64,000 nucleotides of DNA from Chitinophaga filiformis (GCF_900102545.1 NZ_FNBN01000004.1:484680-548679); one strand, 5' to 3'; positions 1-9,821 are shown, counted from the first letter of the stretch. The notes: generated from the sequence alone by a model not told the origin. Program-made: numbers and translations.

Positions 1-275
1 CTATTGATGTTTTGTTTCCCGGTTTATTGACCCGGGGTTATCACCCTGGGCTACAAACACTGAGACTCCTAACGGAGTCTATTGGCGTTTTGTTTCCCGG
101 TTTATTGTTGACCCGGAGTCAAAAACCCCGGCTACAAACAATGAGACTCCTACGGAGTCTATCGATGTTTTGTTTCCCGGTTTATTGTTGACCCGGGACC
201 GAAAACTCTGGACTACAAACAATGAGAATCCTAACGAGTCTATCGATGTTTTGTTTCCCTGGTACGAATCATCAC
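1..275. repeat. REP-like tandem repeat, about 80-bp period
   Basis: Four imperfect units begin near 1, 79, 159 and 240; the last is cut off after its start. Each begins with a CTATYGATGTTTTGTTTCCC-like core. Complete units carry two small hairpins: one built on CCCGG...CCGGG-type arms followed by GGCTACAAACA, and one built on GACTCC...GGAGTC. Paired GC-rich hairpins repeating at this period are what REP/BIME-type elements look like. The array probably continues upstream of the window. No RAYT transposase gene is visible here. Confidence 0.75.
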
Positions 276-377
276 ATTATGTTCCCGGATTTGTTTATGG
301 AATTTCTCTTCCCCCGCATCTATATCATTGAAAGCGCTTTCAGTCATTTATTTCTATACCCTTTAAACCTATTCACA

Positions 378-905
378 ATGGCTGAAATTAATACCGGCGG
401 CTCCGATCGCGGCCACAAAAGAGGAACCCGTTCAAGGAAATTAAGTACTCGTGTAGATATGACACCTATGGTAGACCTGGGATTTCTGCTCATTACTTTT
501 TTCATGCTCACTACAGCGTTAGCCAAACCTCAGACAATGGATCTGAATATGCCCGCAGATGCTGAACCACCACAATCAGTGGGGGACAGCAAGTCACTCA
601 CTATATTGCTCGGCGCCAACAACAGTGTCAGTTACTATGAAGGCATCGGTAATGATCCCCTGCATCCTCCAGTGGTACAACATTCTTCTTTTGCCAATAA
701 CCAGGGCATCCGGGACGTCATTATAAATAAACGTGAGCGGGTTATACAGCAACATAAGAAAAACGACCTGATGGTCCTGATCAAAGCAGATAAATCTGCC
801 AATTATAAAAACGTGGTGGACATTATGGATGAGATGCTGATCAATCACGTGGAAAGATATGCCATGGTTGATATTACGCCGGAAGATGAAGCTTACTTAA
901 AATGA
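378..905 (+). CDS. ExbD/TolR-family biopolymer transport protein
   Basis: ExbD-type proteins work in the inner membrane with ExbB and TonB to pass proton-motive force to outer-membrane receptors. The 175-aa product has a basic cytoplasmic N-terminus, then the signature DMTPMVDLGFLLITFFM at residues 27-43, a single membrane segment at about 31-49 that includes the expected membrane Asp (D33), and a periplasmic domain. The reading frame is open upstream to 222, but ATG at 378 gives the normal family architecture and excludes repeat-derived sequence. No exbB or tonB lies next to it, so it is an orphan copy, which is common in Bacteroidota with many TonB-dependent receptors. The ending LKADKSANYKNVVDIMDEM-like region is also typical of the family. 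Confidence 0.88.
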   Translation: MAEINTGGSDRGHKRGTRSRKLSTRVDMTPMVDLGFLLITFFMLTTALAKPQTMDLNMPADAEPPQSVGDSKSLTILLGANNSVSYYEGIGNDPLHPPVVQHSSFANNQGIRDVIINKRERVIQQHKKNDLMVLIKADKSANYKNVVDIMDEMLINHVERYAMVDITPEDEAYLK

Positions 906-934
906 GTTAACTTAGTAAGGTAAAATACATTACT

Positions 935-1891
935 ATGGCACTAACTCAATCCATTCCAGTTGTGGACCTCGCCGCATTCACTTCAGGCGACGCTGCCAGT
1001 AAACGCGCTTTCGTAGAGCAGCTTGGTAACGCGTACGAAGAAGTAGGGTTTGTAGCGGTAAAAAATCACGGTATTTCCGACGATCTCATTGCAAAACTGT
1101 ACAAGTACGTACAGCTGTTCTTCACCTTACCGTCAGATATCAAGCGCTCTTATGAGATACCTGAATTAGCGGGCCAGCGCGGGTATACATCTTTCGGTAA
1201 AGAACATGCGAAAGGGTATGATGCACCGGATCTGAAGGAATTCTTCCAGTTTGGACAAACCGTGGAAGATGATGATCCCATCGCTAACGAATACCCGCCA
1301 AATGTGGCTGTGAAAGAGATCCCGGCATTTTCACCGACCTTCTTTGATGCCTACCGTGCATTCGAAAAGTCGGGAAAAGCATTGCTGCAGGCCATCGCCA
1401 TCTACCTGGGACTGGATGAGCATTATTTTGACGAATATATACACAATGGTAATTCTATCCTGAGGGCTATCCACTACCCTCCTATTACGCAGGAACCTGC
1501 ATCTGCCATCCGCGCAGAGCAACATGAGGACATCAACCTCATTACCCTGTTGGTAGGCGCTTCTGCTGATGGCTTGCAGATACTGGACAAACAGGATAAT
1601 TGGGTGCCTGTCACTTCGCTACCAGAGCAGATTGTTGTGAATGTGGGCGATATGCTGCAAAGGCTTACCAACAATCGTCTGAAATCCACTACACACCGGG
1701 TAGTGAACCCACCCCGCGAGATGTGGCATACCAGCCGTTATTCCATTCCGTTCTTCTTGCACCCTAAATCAGAGATGCCGCTGAACGCATTGGAGAGCTG
1801 TGTAACAGATAGCAATCCGCTGGCATATGAACCAATCACTGCGGGTGAATATCTGGATGAAAGATTGAGAGAGATTGGCCTGAAGAAATAA
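935..1891 (+). CDS. 2-oxoglutarate/Fe(II)-dependent oxygenase, isopenicillin N synthase-like
   Basis: The 318-aa protein has the two-part architecture of the isopenicillin N synthase family: an N-terminal DIOX_N-like region (residues 6-130, with GFVAVKNHGI) and a C-terminal double-stranded beta-helix. Iron ligands are visible as H197-x-D199 in EQHEDINLITLL and H254 in THRVVNP. R268-x-S270 (SRYSIPFF) is the usual 2-oxoglutarate-binding pair. All catalytic residues are present, so it should be active, but the substrate cannot be read from the sequence. It lies 29 bp after exbD on the same strand and ends at a strong hairpin at 1910-1949, so it may be co-transcribed with exbD. Confidence 0.92.
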   Translation: MALTQSIPVVDLAAFTSGDAASKRAFVEQLGNAYEEVGFVAVKNHGISDDLIAKLYKYVQLFFTLPSDIKRSYEIPELAGQRGYTSFGKEHAKGYDAPDLKEFFQFGQTVEDDDPIANEYPPNVAVKEIPAFSPTFFDAYRAFEKSGKALLQAIAIYLGLDEHYFDEYIHNGNSILRAIHYPPITQEPASAIRAEQHEDINLITLLVGASADGLQILDKQDNWVPVTSLPEQIVVNVGDMLQRLTNNRLKSTTHRVVNPPREMWHTSRYSIPFFLHPKSEMPLNALESCVTDSNPLAYEPITAGEYLDERLREIGLKK

Positions 1892-1909
1892 TAACCTCGC
1901 ATAAATAGC

Positions 1910-1949
1910 AACAGGGCTGAAAAGACAGATCGTCCTTTTCAGCCCTGTT
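1910..1949. terminator. Bidirectional intrinsic terminator
   Basis: Perfect 15-bp inverted repeat (AACAGGGCTGAAAAG and its complement at 1935-1949) with a 10-nt loop. It lies between two convergent genes, so it can end the oxygenase transcript on the + strand and the hydrolase-like transcript on the - strand. Confidence 0.85.
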
Positions 1950-1974
1950 TATATTTGAGATACACTATTGTTTG

Positions 1975-3015
1975 CTAATTCACACTTTCCTGTGCCCCCG
2001 GCTGCTTTTTAGCCAATGTCTTTTCTTCTTCCAATACTGCAGGATTTCCACCAAACAGCTCTGCAAAATAATCTTTCATTTCCGGTGTCATACGATAATC
2101 ATTCCACGGAAAGTTCAGGAAGTAACTATGCTGCCGGCCTCCCTGTCCATGGAAATTGACATAATTGGCATTGACAGCCTTCCGGCGTTTGGGTTTTTCT
2201 CCCAGCTGACGCGCAAAGGTAAGCAAGTGAGCCCCCTTCAGCTGCCAGTCGGACCTGTTGTAATTGACATAGATCTTATTTGCAAAATGGATACGCTCTA
2301 CCCAGTCCTTATGACCTTTTGCCGGCACACAGGCCGCATTCAGTACAACATTGTCGATGAACGGTTCATTGTTTAGTGAGTCATAAGGTTGATGCTTCAT
2401 CATTTCCATAAAAATGATGTTCCCCATGCTATGACAGAATGTAGAGACTTTTATATGCTCGACCCAGTCTTCCCTTTCCCGGCGCGCCTGCTGGATTTGT
2501 CGCAATAAGCGAAAATAATGCGGTGCTGAGAGACGGGCATTAGTACGGGCAAACCTAAAGTTTCTGGAGGGTCTGTAAGTGGTATTGATGCTTGCGTAGT
2601 CAAACATCACGACATTCACGTTATACTGTGAACGCATGAGTAGTGCCCGTTCAACATTGCTTGTAAAGATCTTACCCATCCCTTCCGCATATACGACTAT
2701 ATCCCGTTTTTCCGGCAAGAGGCGCATGGCGTCTGTCAGGGTCGGTACCTGGAATACATTCCATTTCCCGGCCTGCTTTTGCAACACAAAGTATTTCAGT
2801 CCTGCTGTATCTACAAATTCATCCACAAAGCGCAAACTATCCTTGTGCAGATGCCTGTTGCTTACAAATACGAGACAGGTGTCTGTCAGGGCCGGCCTGG
2901 TAAAGTTGGCCTGCAGACAGAAGTTAGCCCAGTAAGCATCGCTGTTGTAATAGGACAATTGTGCATGTGCGCTTAACGAAACTGTTATGCATAGGAGGAT
3001 CAGGAATCTTCTCAT
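1975..3015 (-). CDS. Exported alpha/beta-hydrolase-like protein
   Basis: The 346-aa product starts with a clear signal peptide (residues 1-18, cleavage likely after AHA). A nucleophile-elbow-like FCHSMGN at 193-199 places a serine (S196) as in the DUF900-type alpha/beta hydrolases, which use xHSMGN rather than strict GxSxG. A strand-like VVMFDYAS precedes it at 135-142, and a late histidine (RQHSYFLNF) could complete a triad. Predicted location is periplasm or outer surface. The substrate is unknown; a lipase or esterase role is inference from the fold only. Identification rests on the elbow motif, so an inactive relative is possible. Confidence 0.7.
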   Translation of the reverse strand: MRRFLILLCITVSLSAHAQLSYYNSDAYWANFCLQANFTRPALTDTCLVFVSNRHLHKDSLRFVDEFVDTAGLKYFVLQKQAGKWNVFQVPTLTDAMRLLPEKRDIVVYAEGMGKIFTSNVERALLMRSQYNVNVVMFDYASINTTYRPSRNFRFARTNARLSAPHYFRLLRQIQQARREREDWVEHIKVSTFCHSMGNIIFMEMMKHQPYDSLNNEPFIDNVVLNAACVPAKGHKDWVERIHFANKIYVNYNRSDWQLKGAHLLTFARQLGEKPKRRKAVNANYVNFHGQGGRQHSYFLNFPWNDYRMTPEMKDYFAELFGGNPAVLEEEKTLAKKQPGAQESVN

Positions 3016-3233
3016 AAAACTATATCTATAATTAAACTATTCAATACCAGCTCCTTAAAGGCTATCCTACCAGGGTGGGCATATTGATTGACCTGAAAGT
3101 ATTGTTTATTTACAACAAGGATTATGCCTGTACGTTCTTCTCTTAACAGAAGAAAATCAATAGTTTGTCGTTTTCCTGTTTGATATTGTCAGGAATTTAT
3201 TGAAATTCGGGCAGTCGATTAATTGCCATTAAC

Positions 3234-4427
3234 GTGTTTCTACGTCATATTCCTTTCCTAAGGGCTGTATTTATGCACAGCATCACTGCGTACGGGGGAC
3301 CCCAGGGCCACCTGGCTATGATGTTGAAAACATTTGTGCACCAGAGAAGGGATGTGACTGAACAGGAGTTGATGGAATACAATGCATTCTGCCAATTGTT
3401 ACCAGGGGCGTCTTCTTCCCAGACCCTGACGCTCATTGGTTACAAGCGGGGTGGTGTGCCGCTGGCAGTAGCTACCCTGCTCATATGGATAGCTCCCGCC
3501 TGCCTGTTAATGGGATCGCTTAGCTTCCTGCTGCAATACTTCGATCAGAAAGCATTGAACACTGATATCTTTAAGTACGTACAGCCAATGGCTGTTGGTT
3601 TTCTGATATATGGTAGTATGCGGGCATTTAAGATCAGCATCCGCAACCTGGCTACTGCTATTATCATGGCGGTATCCTTGCTGACGGCTTACTTTTTCAA
3701 GTCTCCATGGACCTTTCCCGCATTGATCATCCTTGGCGGGATTGTATCCAACTTCAGCGATAAACGTATTCCTGACATCCAGGATAAGCCTAAAAAGATA
3801 CAGTGGACGAACATCTGGCTGTTTGCCTTGTTGTTCATCCTGGCGGGTTTCTTTTCTGAGCTGGCACGTACGCACAACTGGATCACACGCCGTCCCTTCA
3901 ACCTGTTTGAGAACTTCTACCGTTTCGGTAGCCTGGTGTTTGGCGGTGGGGATATCCTGATAGCGATGATGCTGGAACAGTATGTATCGCGTGCCAACAC
4001 CCGTTTTATGAATGCGGAAGAGCTACTGACCGGAGCCGGTATTATGCGGGCTTTACCTGGTCCTACTTTTTCTGTCACAGCGTATGTAGGCGGCATGGTC
4101 ATGCGCAACCTGGGACCGGGTTATCAGTTACTGGGATGTATGCTGGCACCTGTTGCTGTTTTTCTACCCAGCCTGCTGCTGGTCTTGTTCTTCTTCCCCA
4201 TCTGGCATAATCTGAAGAAATACGTGGTCATCTACCGGGCATTAGAGGGTATCAATGCCACAGTGGTGGGGATCATGTGGGCAGCCACGATCATATTGTT
4301 CCTGGCTATCCCACTTACCTGGTATAACGTTATTATTACTATCGCTACCCTCATTATTCTTCTCACATCCCGTATACCATCCCCGTTTATCGTACTTGCC
4401 TGCCTGCTATTAGGCTGGCTGATGTAA
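3234..4427 (+). CDS. chrA: Chromate transporter (CHR/ChrA) family membrane protein
   Basis: The 397-aa polytopic protein has the duplicated two-domain layout of long-chain CHR transporters. The first half carries [12 protein letters not shown] at residues 19-30 and [16 protein letters not shown]; the second half repeats this with [18 protein letters not shown] and [15 protein letters not shown]. About ten hydrophobic segments are seen. The family exports chromate or sulfate-like anions, though many Bacteroidota members are untested. The start used is GTG at 3234; ATG at 3273 would cut into the conserved first domain. It ends only 4 bp from the convergent gene's stop. Confidence 0.85.
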   Translation: MFLRHIPFLRAVFMHSITAYGGPQGHLAMMLKTFVHQRRDVTEQELMEYNAFCQLLPGASSSQTLTLIGYKRGGVPLAVATLLIWIAPACLLMGSLSFLLQYFDQKALNTDIFKYVQPMAVGFLIYGSMRAFKISIRNLATAIIMAVSLLTAYFFKSPWTFPALIILGGIVSNFSDKRIPDIQDKPKKIQWTNIWLFALLFILAGFFSELARTHNWITRRPFNLFENFYRFGSLVFGGGDILIAMMLEQYVSRANTRFMNAEELLTGAGIMRALPGPTFSVTAYVGGMVMRNLGPGYQLLGCMLAPVAVFLPSLLLVLFFFPIWHNLKKYVVIYRALEGINATVVGIMWAATIILFLAIPLTWYNVIITIATLIILLTSRIPSPFIVLACLLLGWLM

Positions 4428-4431
4428 CACC

Positions 4432-4869
4432 TTATTTAGGTTTCATTGTTGTCTGATTTCTCTTGAACACCATCGCTGCCAGGGCTGCTGCCAGCAAGCC
4501 AAGAATACCATTGGTGAAAAACACATTACCGAACAGATAGATCCAGAAGTTATCCTGGTTCTGTGCACCTGAGATGAAGTGCAGGGCTATCGTCAACAAT
4601 GTCACAATAAATACCGCCCATAACGTAGTTCTCAGTCCCATGGCAAACATCGCCCAGGTGGAAGTTTTCTCATGGTGCTGGCTATTGTAATGAATAACGG
4701 AAAACAGTACCCCCAGGAACATCAGCAGGTTTCCAAAATATCCGGTCCATAAAGCGCCTGCCATATCAGTAAAGTAAAAGATCACTGTGAATACAATAGA
4801 CACAACTGCTATAATGATCCCGTAAACAGGAGCAAGATTGACATGATGATGACGATTTGCTGTTTGCAT
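4432..4869 (-). CDS. Small four-helix membrane protein, DUF4199-like
   Basis: The 145-aa protein has four predicted membrane helices (about residues 12-34, 42-60, 74-98 and 108-133) and short polar ends. Its size and topology resemble DUF4199 proteins of Bacteroidota, but I see no diagnostic motif, so the family name is tentative. Function unknown. It lies downstream of ligD on the same strand with a 25-bp gap and could be read through from it. Confidence 0.7.
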   Translation of the reverse strand: MQTANRHHHVNLAPVYGIIIAVVSIVFTVIFYFTDMAGALWTGYFGNLLMFLGVLFSVIHYNSQHHEKTSTWAMFAMGLRTTLWAVFIVTLLTIALHFISGAQNQDNFWIYLFGNVFFTNGILGLLAAALAAMVFKRNQTTMKPK

Positions 4870-4894
4870 AATTCTTCAGTTTAAAGTGAAAAAA

Positions 4895-7435
4895 TCATTG
4901 TGCTGTTGACTCAATCTGCTGGATCACTTTACGCAGATCATTCTTAGTTTTATCAATATCTTTCCACAGATCACCTACATCCTTAATCCTGTCTGCCATG
5001 TTCCCGATATGGAAATCAGCAATGGAAAGATCATCGGTCAGCTCGTCCCAGTTTAAAGGAGCGGAAACGGTAGCTCCCGGTTTCGGACGTACGGAATAGG
5101 GAGAAGCGATGGTTTGTCCGCGGCTGTTCTGCATATAATCTATATACACTTTTTTATTGCGCTTTGACTTATTGCGGATCACACTGGTGATATCCGGCAA
5201 CTCCTGTTGTACCTGTTTCGCTACATATTCCGCAAACAGGCGGCAGGTTTCATAATTATATTTTGCACCTGTTGGCACATAAATGTGCAGACCCGAAGCG
5301 CCGGAGGTTTTACAGAATGCTGTCAGCCCCAGTTGATCCAACAATGCTTTAATAGCTAATGCCGTTTCTACCACGTATTTAAAGGCGATATTTTCAGGGT
5401 CAAGGTCCAATACCAGGTAGTCCGGATTGTCCAGGTTCTTCACCCTCGACAGCCAGGGATTGATCTCTATACATCCCAGGTTGACCATATATGCCAATGT
5501 AGCCGCGTTGTTACATACAAGGTAATCCACATCACGGGAAGCTGATGCCGCATGCAGTTGCACTGTTTTCAGCCAGTCGGGGGCTGTGGCCTTATCAACG
5601 TCCTTCTGATAAAAACCAGGGTCCTTAATGCCATTAGGGAAACGGTGCAGACTTAACGGGCGATCTTTCAGGAAAGGCAGTACGTAGTCAGCCATCTCCA
5701 TATAATAGTCCAGCAGCGTACCCTTTGTAATCTTTTCATCAGGCCAGTATATTTTCTGCTGGTTGGTCAGCGTAACCTTTTTCCCATTCAGCGTTACTAC
5801 CCTTTCCTTTTCGTGTGTACGTGCAGGCGCAGTAGTAGCTTGCGCTGCCGCTTTCTTTGTGGCCATCCTGGTAGATTTTGCGGTTTCCTTATGCACATCC
5901 GTTGCCGGTTTGTCTTTCCTCAATCCCAGGAATATTGGCATACGCAGATGCCTATCGCTCGTCCAGGCATGAAACTTCACCTGGCAAACCAGCTCGGGTT
6001 TCACCCAGGTAACGGGCGTATTCGTCTTCACTTTTTCTTTGAAAGGAGACGTCTTTTGTCTGAAAGGCTGCATCTTGTCATACAGCTCATTGATCAATGC
6101 TCCATTCAATCCACCGCCACAATTACCAACATATTTCAGTTCATTCTTATCGTCATAAATTCCAAGTACCAACGATCCTATTTTCTTCCTGCTCCCCTGT
6201 GGTTCCGTATATCCGCAGATAATCGCCTCCTGTTCATCCACGATCTTGATCTTCAACCAGGACATAGACCTGCGGCCTTCAGCATACAGGCTTTCTGCTT
6301 CCTTGGCAATGATGCCCTCCCAGGCTTTCTGTTGCGCTGTTTTATACAGCTTTTCACTATCATTCAGCACATGTTCTGAGTAGATCACTGTCTTGCTGCC
6401 CAGCTGTGTAACAACATCTTTTAACAGCTCTTTCCGTTGAATAAGCGGCAATGCCTGCAGGTCCTGTCCATCCAGTTGCAACATGTCAAAAACGATATAG
6501 ACCAGATTGCCGGAGGCGTTGTTCTTATAGTTTTGCAGCGACTGAAAATCGGATGAGCCGTCTTTTTTCAGGACTACCACTTCTCCGTCCAACACAGCAT
6601 CATGTTGCAAATCCTCCAGTGCCTGCACTATTTTCGGATAGTCTTTGTTAAACGACAAATGGTTCCTCGAATACAATTCCACCTTTCCTTTCCGCACATC
6701 AGCAATGGCCCTGTAGCCATCCCATTTGGTTTCAAACAGCCAGCCTTCCCGGCTGAATGGTTTATCTACCAGCGTTGCCATCATCGGCGTAAACTGTTCG
6801 CGTTTAGTGGGCGCTGCTTTTGCCTTTGCCGGTGCTACTTTTTTTTTAGCCCCTTTCATCTTCTCTTTCTCCTTCACACCTCTATCCTTGATACGTTGCG
6901 GCGTGAAGTTCTCGCTATCGTAGGCAGTTTTTACAGCGTAGTCGTCTTTATGCTTCAGCAACAGCCAGGCATTGTCGTCTGAGTTTTTCATTTTCACCAG
7001 GGCAAATTCGCCTTTCACCTTCTTCCCCTTCATGACTATTTTCAGATTGCCTTCCCGGATCTCTTTGTTCGCCTCTTTGTCGAAATCTTTTCCGTCATCA
7101 TGCAGTAATTCATAGCTGCCCTTATCCCATACGTAGACGAACCCCGCGCCATAATTCCCTTCGGGAATGACGCCTTCAAAGTCTTTGTAATCATAAGGGT
7201 GATCTTCTACCTGCATGGCGAGCCTTTTGTCGGACGGATTCATGGAAGGTCCCTTCGGCACGGCCCAGCTTTTCAGTACACCATCTACTTCCAGGCGGAA
7301 GTCGTAATGTAAACGGGAGGCATGATGCCGTTGGATTACGAAGATGTGCTGTTTACCTGCACTCTTTTTCTTCGCGCCTTTAGGCTCGGAGGTAACATTA
7401 AAATTTCGTTTTTCATCGTATGTTCTCAGGCTCAT
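4895..7435 (-). CDS. ligD: Multifunctional NHEJ DNA ligase LigD
   Basis: LigD repairs double-strand breaks with Ku by trimming, filling and sealing ends. The 846-aa protein has the order phosphoesterase, ligase, polymerase. Phosphoesterase (about 27-170): RLHYDFRLE with H43, and EDHP with H79. Ligase (about 212-520): nucleophile K237 in TKWDGYRA, then the ligase OB fold. Lys/Ala-rich linkers separate the domains. Polymerase/primase (about 550-846): LDYYMEMADYVLPFLKDRPL, metal-binding Asp pair in LVLDLDPE, and TSGASGLHIYVP. All three active sites look intact. Start overlaps the ku stop in ATGA, so the two are translationally coupled. Confidence 0.97.
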   Translation of the reverse strand: MSLRTYDEKRNFNVTSEPKGAKKKSAGKQHIFVIQRHHASRLHYDFRLEVDGVLKSWAVPKGPSMNPSDKRLAMQVEDHPYDYKDFEGVIPEGNYGAGFVYVWDKGSYELLHDDGKDFDKEANKEIREGNLKIVMKGKKVKGEFALVKMKNSDDNAWLLLKHKDDYAVKTAYDSENFTPQRIKDRGVKEKEKMKGAKKKVAPAKAKAAPTKREQFTPMMATLVDKPFSREGWLFETKWDGYRAIADVRKGKVELYSRNHLSFNKDYPKIVQALEDLQHDAVLDGEVVVLKKDGSSDFQSLQNYKNNASGNLVYIVFDMLQLDGQDLQALPLIQRKELLKDVVTQLGSKTVIYSEHVLNDSEKLYKTAQQKAWEGIIAKEAESLYAEGRRSMSWLKIKIVDEQEAIICGYTEPQGSRKKIGSLVLGIYDDKNELKYVGNCGGGLNGALINELYDKMQPFRQKTSPFKEKVKTNTPVTWVKPELVCQVKFHAWTSDRHLRMPIFLGLRKDKPATDVHKETAKSTRMATKKAAAQATTAPARTHEKERVVTLNGKKVTLTNQQKIYWPDEKITKGTLLDYYMEMADYVLPFLKDRPLSLHRFPNGIKDPGFYQKDVDKATAPDWLKTVQLHAASASRDVDYLVCNNAATLAYMVNLGCIEINPWLSRVKNLDNPDYLVLDLDPENIAFKYVVETALAIKALLDQLGLTAFCKTSGASGLHIYVPTGAKYNYETCRLFAEYVAKQVQQELPDITSVIRNKSKRNKKVYIDYMQNSRGQTIASPYSVRPKPGATVSAPLNWDELTDDLSIADFHIGNMADRIKDVGDLWKDIDKTKNDLRKVIQQIESTAQ

Positions 7436-8229
7436 GATGCACGTTTTTTATTACTGCCACTGCTGCGGCCGGGACTACCAAGACTTGCCTTCAGCTGGTC
7501 AAACAGATCGGTGCTCTTGGTGTGTACTATCTTCATCTTCTTCACTGTACGGCGCTTACCACTTGCTTTCGCTTTTATGATATTGAGCAGTTGTTCATGA
7601 TAAGTATCCTTGAACTGGCTGATGTCAAATTCTGTAGTATAACTTTCCACCAGCTGCACTGCCATATCCAGCTCTTTCTTGCTGATCTTGCTATCGGAAG
7701 GAAGAGACAATTCTTCCGGCGAGCGTATTTCCTGTTCAAACCTCAGTTGTTGCAACATGAGGTAATTATCCCGCGGGCGGATGATGACGAGATGTTCACT
7801 CGTTCTGAGTACAAAACGCCCCAGTCCGGCCTTACCCGTTTTCTGTAATGTTTTCAATAACAGTTCATATGCTTTCACACCCGCTTTATCTGGCTCTATG
7901 TAGTAAGGAGTTTCAAAATAGATATCATCTATTTCCGCCTGTTCTACAAAAGATTCGATGGAGATGATCTTACTTTTTTCAGGTGCGGCTTCCTGGAAAT
8001 CCTCATCTTCCAGGATGACATATTCATCGTTATACAAGTATCCTTTTACGATCTGCTCCCAGGGCACTTCCTTTCCGGTATCTTCATTCACACGTTTAAA
8101 TTTGATATGGGCGTGATCTTTTTTATCCAGCATGTCCAGGTCCAGTCTACTGTCCTGCACGGCGCTGTACAATTTGATGGGTATATTAACTAACCCAAAA
8201 CCGATTGTTCCTGACCAAACAGCTCTCAT
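7432..8229 (-). CDS. ku: Ku, DNA-end-binding protein of NHEJ
   Basis: Bacterial Ku forms a homodimer ring that threads onto broken DNA ends and recruits LigD. The 265-aa product has the expected length and the family start MRAVWSGTIGFGLVNIPIKLYSA, here seen as RAVWSGTIGFGLVN with the following LYSAV segment. The conserved bridge region LKTLQKTGKAGLGRFVLR is at about 123-140, and a basic tail (KKRAS end) is typical. It is the first gene of the ku-ligD operon, with a 4-bp stop/start overlap. Only 27 bp separate its start from the divergent gene at 8257, so one of the two promoters must lie inside the neighbouring coding sequence. Confidence 0.97.
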   Translation of the reverse strand: MRAVWSGTIGFGLVNIPIKLYSAVQDSRLDLDMLDKKDHAHIKFKRVNEDTGKEVPWEQIVKGYLYNDEYVILEDEDFQEAAPEKSKIISIESFVEQAEIDDIYFETPYYIEPDKAGVKAYELLLKTLQKTGKAGLGRFVLRTSEHLVIIRPRDNYLMLQQLRFEQEIRSPEELSLPSDSKISKKELDMAVQLVESYTTEFDISQFKDTYHEQLLNIIKAKASGKRRTVKKMKIVHTKSTDLFDQLKASLGSPGRSSGSNKKRAS

Positions 8230-8256
8230 AAAAAAATAATTTAAGGGTGATATTGA

Positions 8257-8673
8257 ATGAAAACCAAACTATATGCCATGGCACGCGATTTGGATTTTTA
8301 CTCTCTGTATCAAAAACCTTTGTTTATGGAAAAGCCAGGCGAAATGACCACCCTCAGCCGGGTGATGCAAAAATTGCATGATAAGGGCCTCGATCATGAA
8401 TTAAAGATGAGTGATCATGGCAGAATGCAGAATATCGAAAAACAGAAAATATACAATCCTGAGGAACTGAAAATTATTAAAACCTACCGGTTTGAAGGGG
8501 AGTCTGATCCGGCCGATATGTCAGTATTATACCTGATAGAAGACCAGGATGGCGAGATAGGCTATGTACTGGATGCTTATGGTGCTTATAGTACGCATGA
8601 AGAATCCGGATTTGACGAATTTCTCCAGAAAATACCAGTAGAAGACAGGGAAGATCAGTTGATCTTCGCATAA
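8257..8673 (+). CDS. Conserved small Bacteroidota protein of unknown function
   Basis: The 138-aa reading frame holds a conserved core with TLSRVMQKLHDKGLDHE, then YRFEGESDPADMSVLYLIED and GYVLDAYGAY. Such proteins are widespread in Bacteroidota and are often mislabelled phosphoribosylpyrophosphate synthetase; no PRPP motif is present. Starts at 8326 or 8344 would give the more usual length of about 110-115 aa. The ATG at 8344 has AGGCG just upstream, and a later start would leave more room for the divergent ku promoter. Function unknown; position next to ku/ligD suggests a stress link but does not prove one. Confidence 0.8.
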   Translation: MKTKLYAMARDLDFYSLYQKPLFMEKPGEMTTLSRVMQKLHDKGLDHELKMSDHGRMQNIEKQKIYNPEELKIIKTYRFEGESDPADMSVLYLIEDQDGEIGYVLDAYGAYSTHEESGFDEFLQKIPVEDREDQLIFA

Positions 8674-8726
8674 CATAATCTACTTTAAAAAGCGGGGGTT
8701 AGGAAGAAGCGCCGGATGATATTTAG

Positions 8727-9821
8727 CTAATTCCTGATCCCTGCTTTCGTTTTAACCCGTTTCTTTTCCTGTGTGAGTGATTTCATAAACTTCAGCAGTA
8801 CCTTTTCATCGTTGTGAAGGCCTCCGGCAGATTCCTTATTTCTTCCTGCCCTCAATTCCTCCAGGTACGGTTCCAGGTTACATTGCTCGTAGGCGTCCAG
8901 TATCTTCGGATGGATATAGTACTTCTTACAGACGGCCCTTGTATTGCCCAGTTTTCCGGCTACGCTGTCGATGATGTGCACCAGGTTCTGTTTACATTCT
9001 GTAGCTGAGCTGAAAGGGGTAAGATCGGCGAGCAGGTTAAGGGCATTCACGGTTCCTGACCATGTTCTGAAATCTTTACAGGTATAGTCTTCTCCCGTCC
9101 AGAGCTTCAGGTATTCATTGATATCTCCGGAGTCCAGGCTCTTATGATCTTCTCCCTCGTAATACTGAAACAATTCCTGTCCGGGGATATCTTTCACCTT
9201 CTGCAATAATTTAGCTAATTGGGCGTGTTTTAGCGTTATTTTATGCAGGACGCCCTTCTTACCCTTGAACTTAAAAAAGGCGGTATTTCCGTCTATTTTC
9301 ACGTGCTGCGCATGCAGGGTGGTAAGTCCATAGGAGCCATATAGTTTTTCATAGGAGGCATTACCTACCCGGATCAAAGTTTCCTGCATGACGCTGAGTG
9401 CTATGGCCGTAACTTTCTCTTTATCAAGGCTTTTCTTACGCAGGGCAGCTGAAATATGCTTGCGCAATTGCGGTAGTTTCTCCCCAAAATGTAGCAAGCG
9501 GTCGTATTTGGTTTCATTGCGTACCCTGGCCCAGGTGGAGTGGTAGCGGTATTGCCTTCTTCCCAGGGCATCGATACCGGTAGCCTGTAAATGCCCGTTG
9601 GCATAAGGGCAGATCCATACATCTTCCCAGGCGGGAGGTAGTACCAGGCCCCGGATCCTTGCCAGGGTCTCTTCATCTGTTATAATATCTCCATGCTGAT
9701 CGCGGTACTGAAAGCCGTCTTTCACTCTTTCCCGGCTATATCCTGTAGTACCGGATTTCACATATCGTAATTTCACTGCTTTGGCAGTAGCCATCGCTTC
9801 AGCAATCAGGTCCATCGTCAA
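8727..9821 (-). CDS. DNA topoisomerase IB, poxvirus-like
   Basis: Type IB topoisomerases relax supercoils through a 3'-phosphotyrosine nick without ATP. The 364-aa protein has an N-terminal domain (about 15-105) and a catalytic domain. Active-site residues visible are R151 (IRVGN), Lys in FKGKKG (184-189), R252 in KDFRTWSGT, and the nucleophile Tyr at 301/302 in CKKYYIHP. The length is normal for bacterial members. It sits in the ku-ligD stress island but on its own transcription unit or upstream of the DNA-repair genes; in Bacteroidota it is often found with DUF892 proteins, as here. Confidence 0.95.
   Translation of the reverse strand: MTMDLIAEAMATAKAVKLRYVKSGTTGYSRERVKDGFQYRDQHGDIITDEETLARIRGLVLPPAWEDVWICPYANGHLQATGIDALGRRQYRYHSTWARVRNETKYDRLLHFGEKLPQLRKHISAALRKKSLDKEKVTAIALSVMQETLIRVGNASYEKLYGSYGLTTLHAQHVKIDGNTAFFKFKGKKGVLHKITLKHAQLAKLLQKVKDIPGQELFQYYEGEDHKSLDSGDINEYLKLWTGEDYTCKDFRTWSGTVNALNLLADLTPFSSATECKQNLVHIIDSVAGKLGNTRAVCKKYYIHPKILDAYEQCNLEPYLEELRAGRNKESAGGLHNDEKVLLKFMKSLTQEKKRVKTKAGIRN

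Noticed and set aside
1-275. Regularly spaced repeats that could suggest a CRISPR array
   Set aside because: The units are about 80 bp and nearly repeat throughout, with no unique spacers between short identical repeats; the paired hairpins fit REP-type elements.
5813-6379. 188-aa + strand frame over ligD
   Set aside because: It overlaps the ligase domain of an intact LigD and shows no protein-family features.
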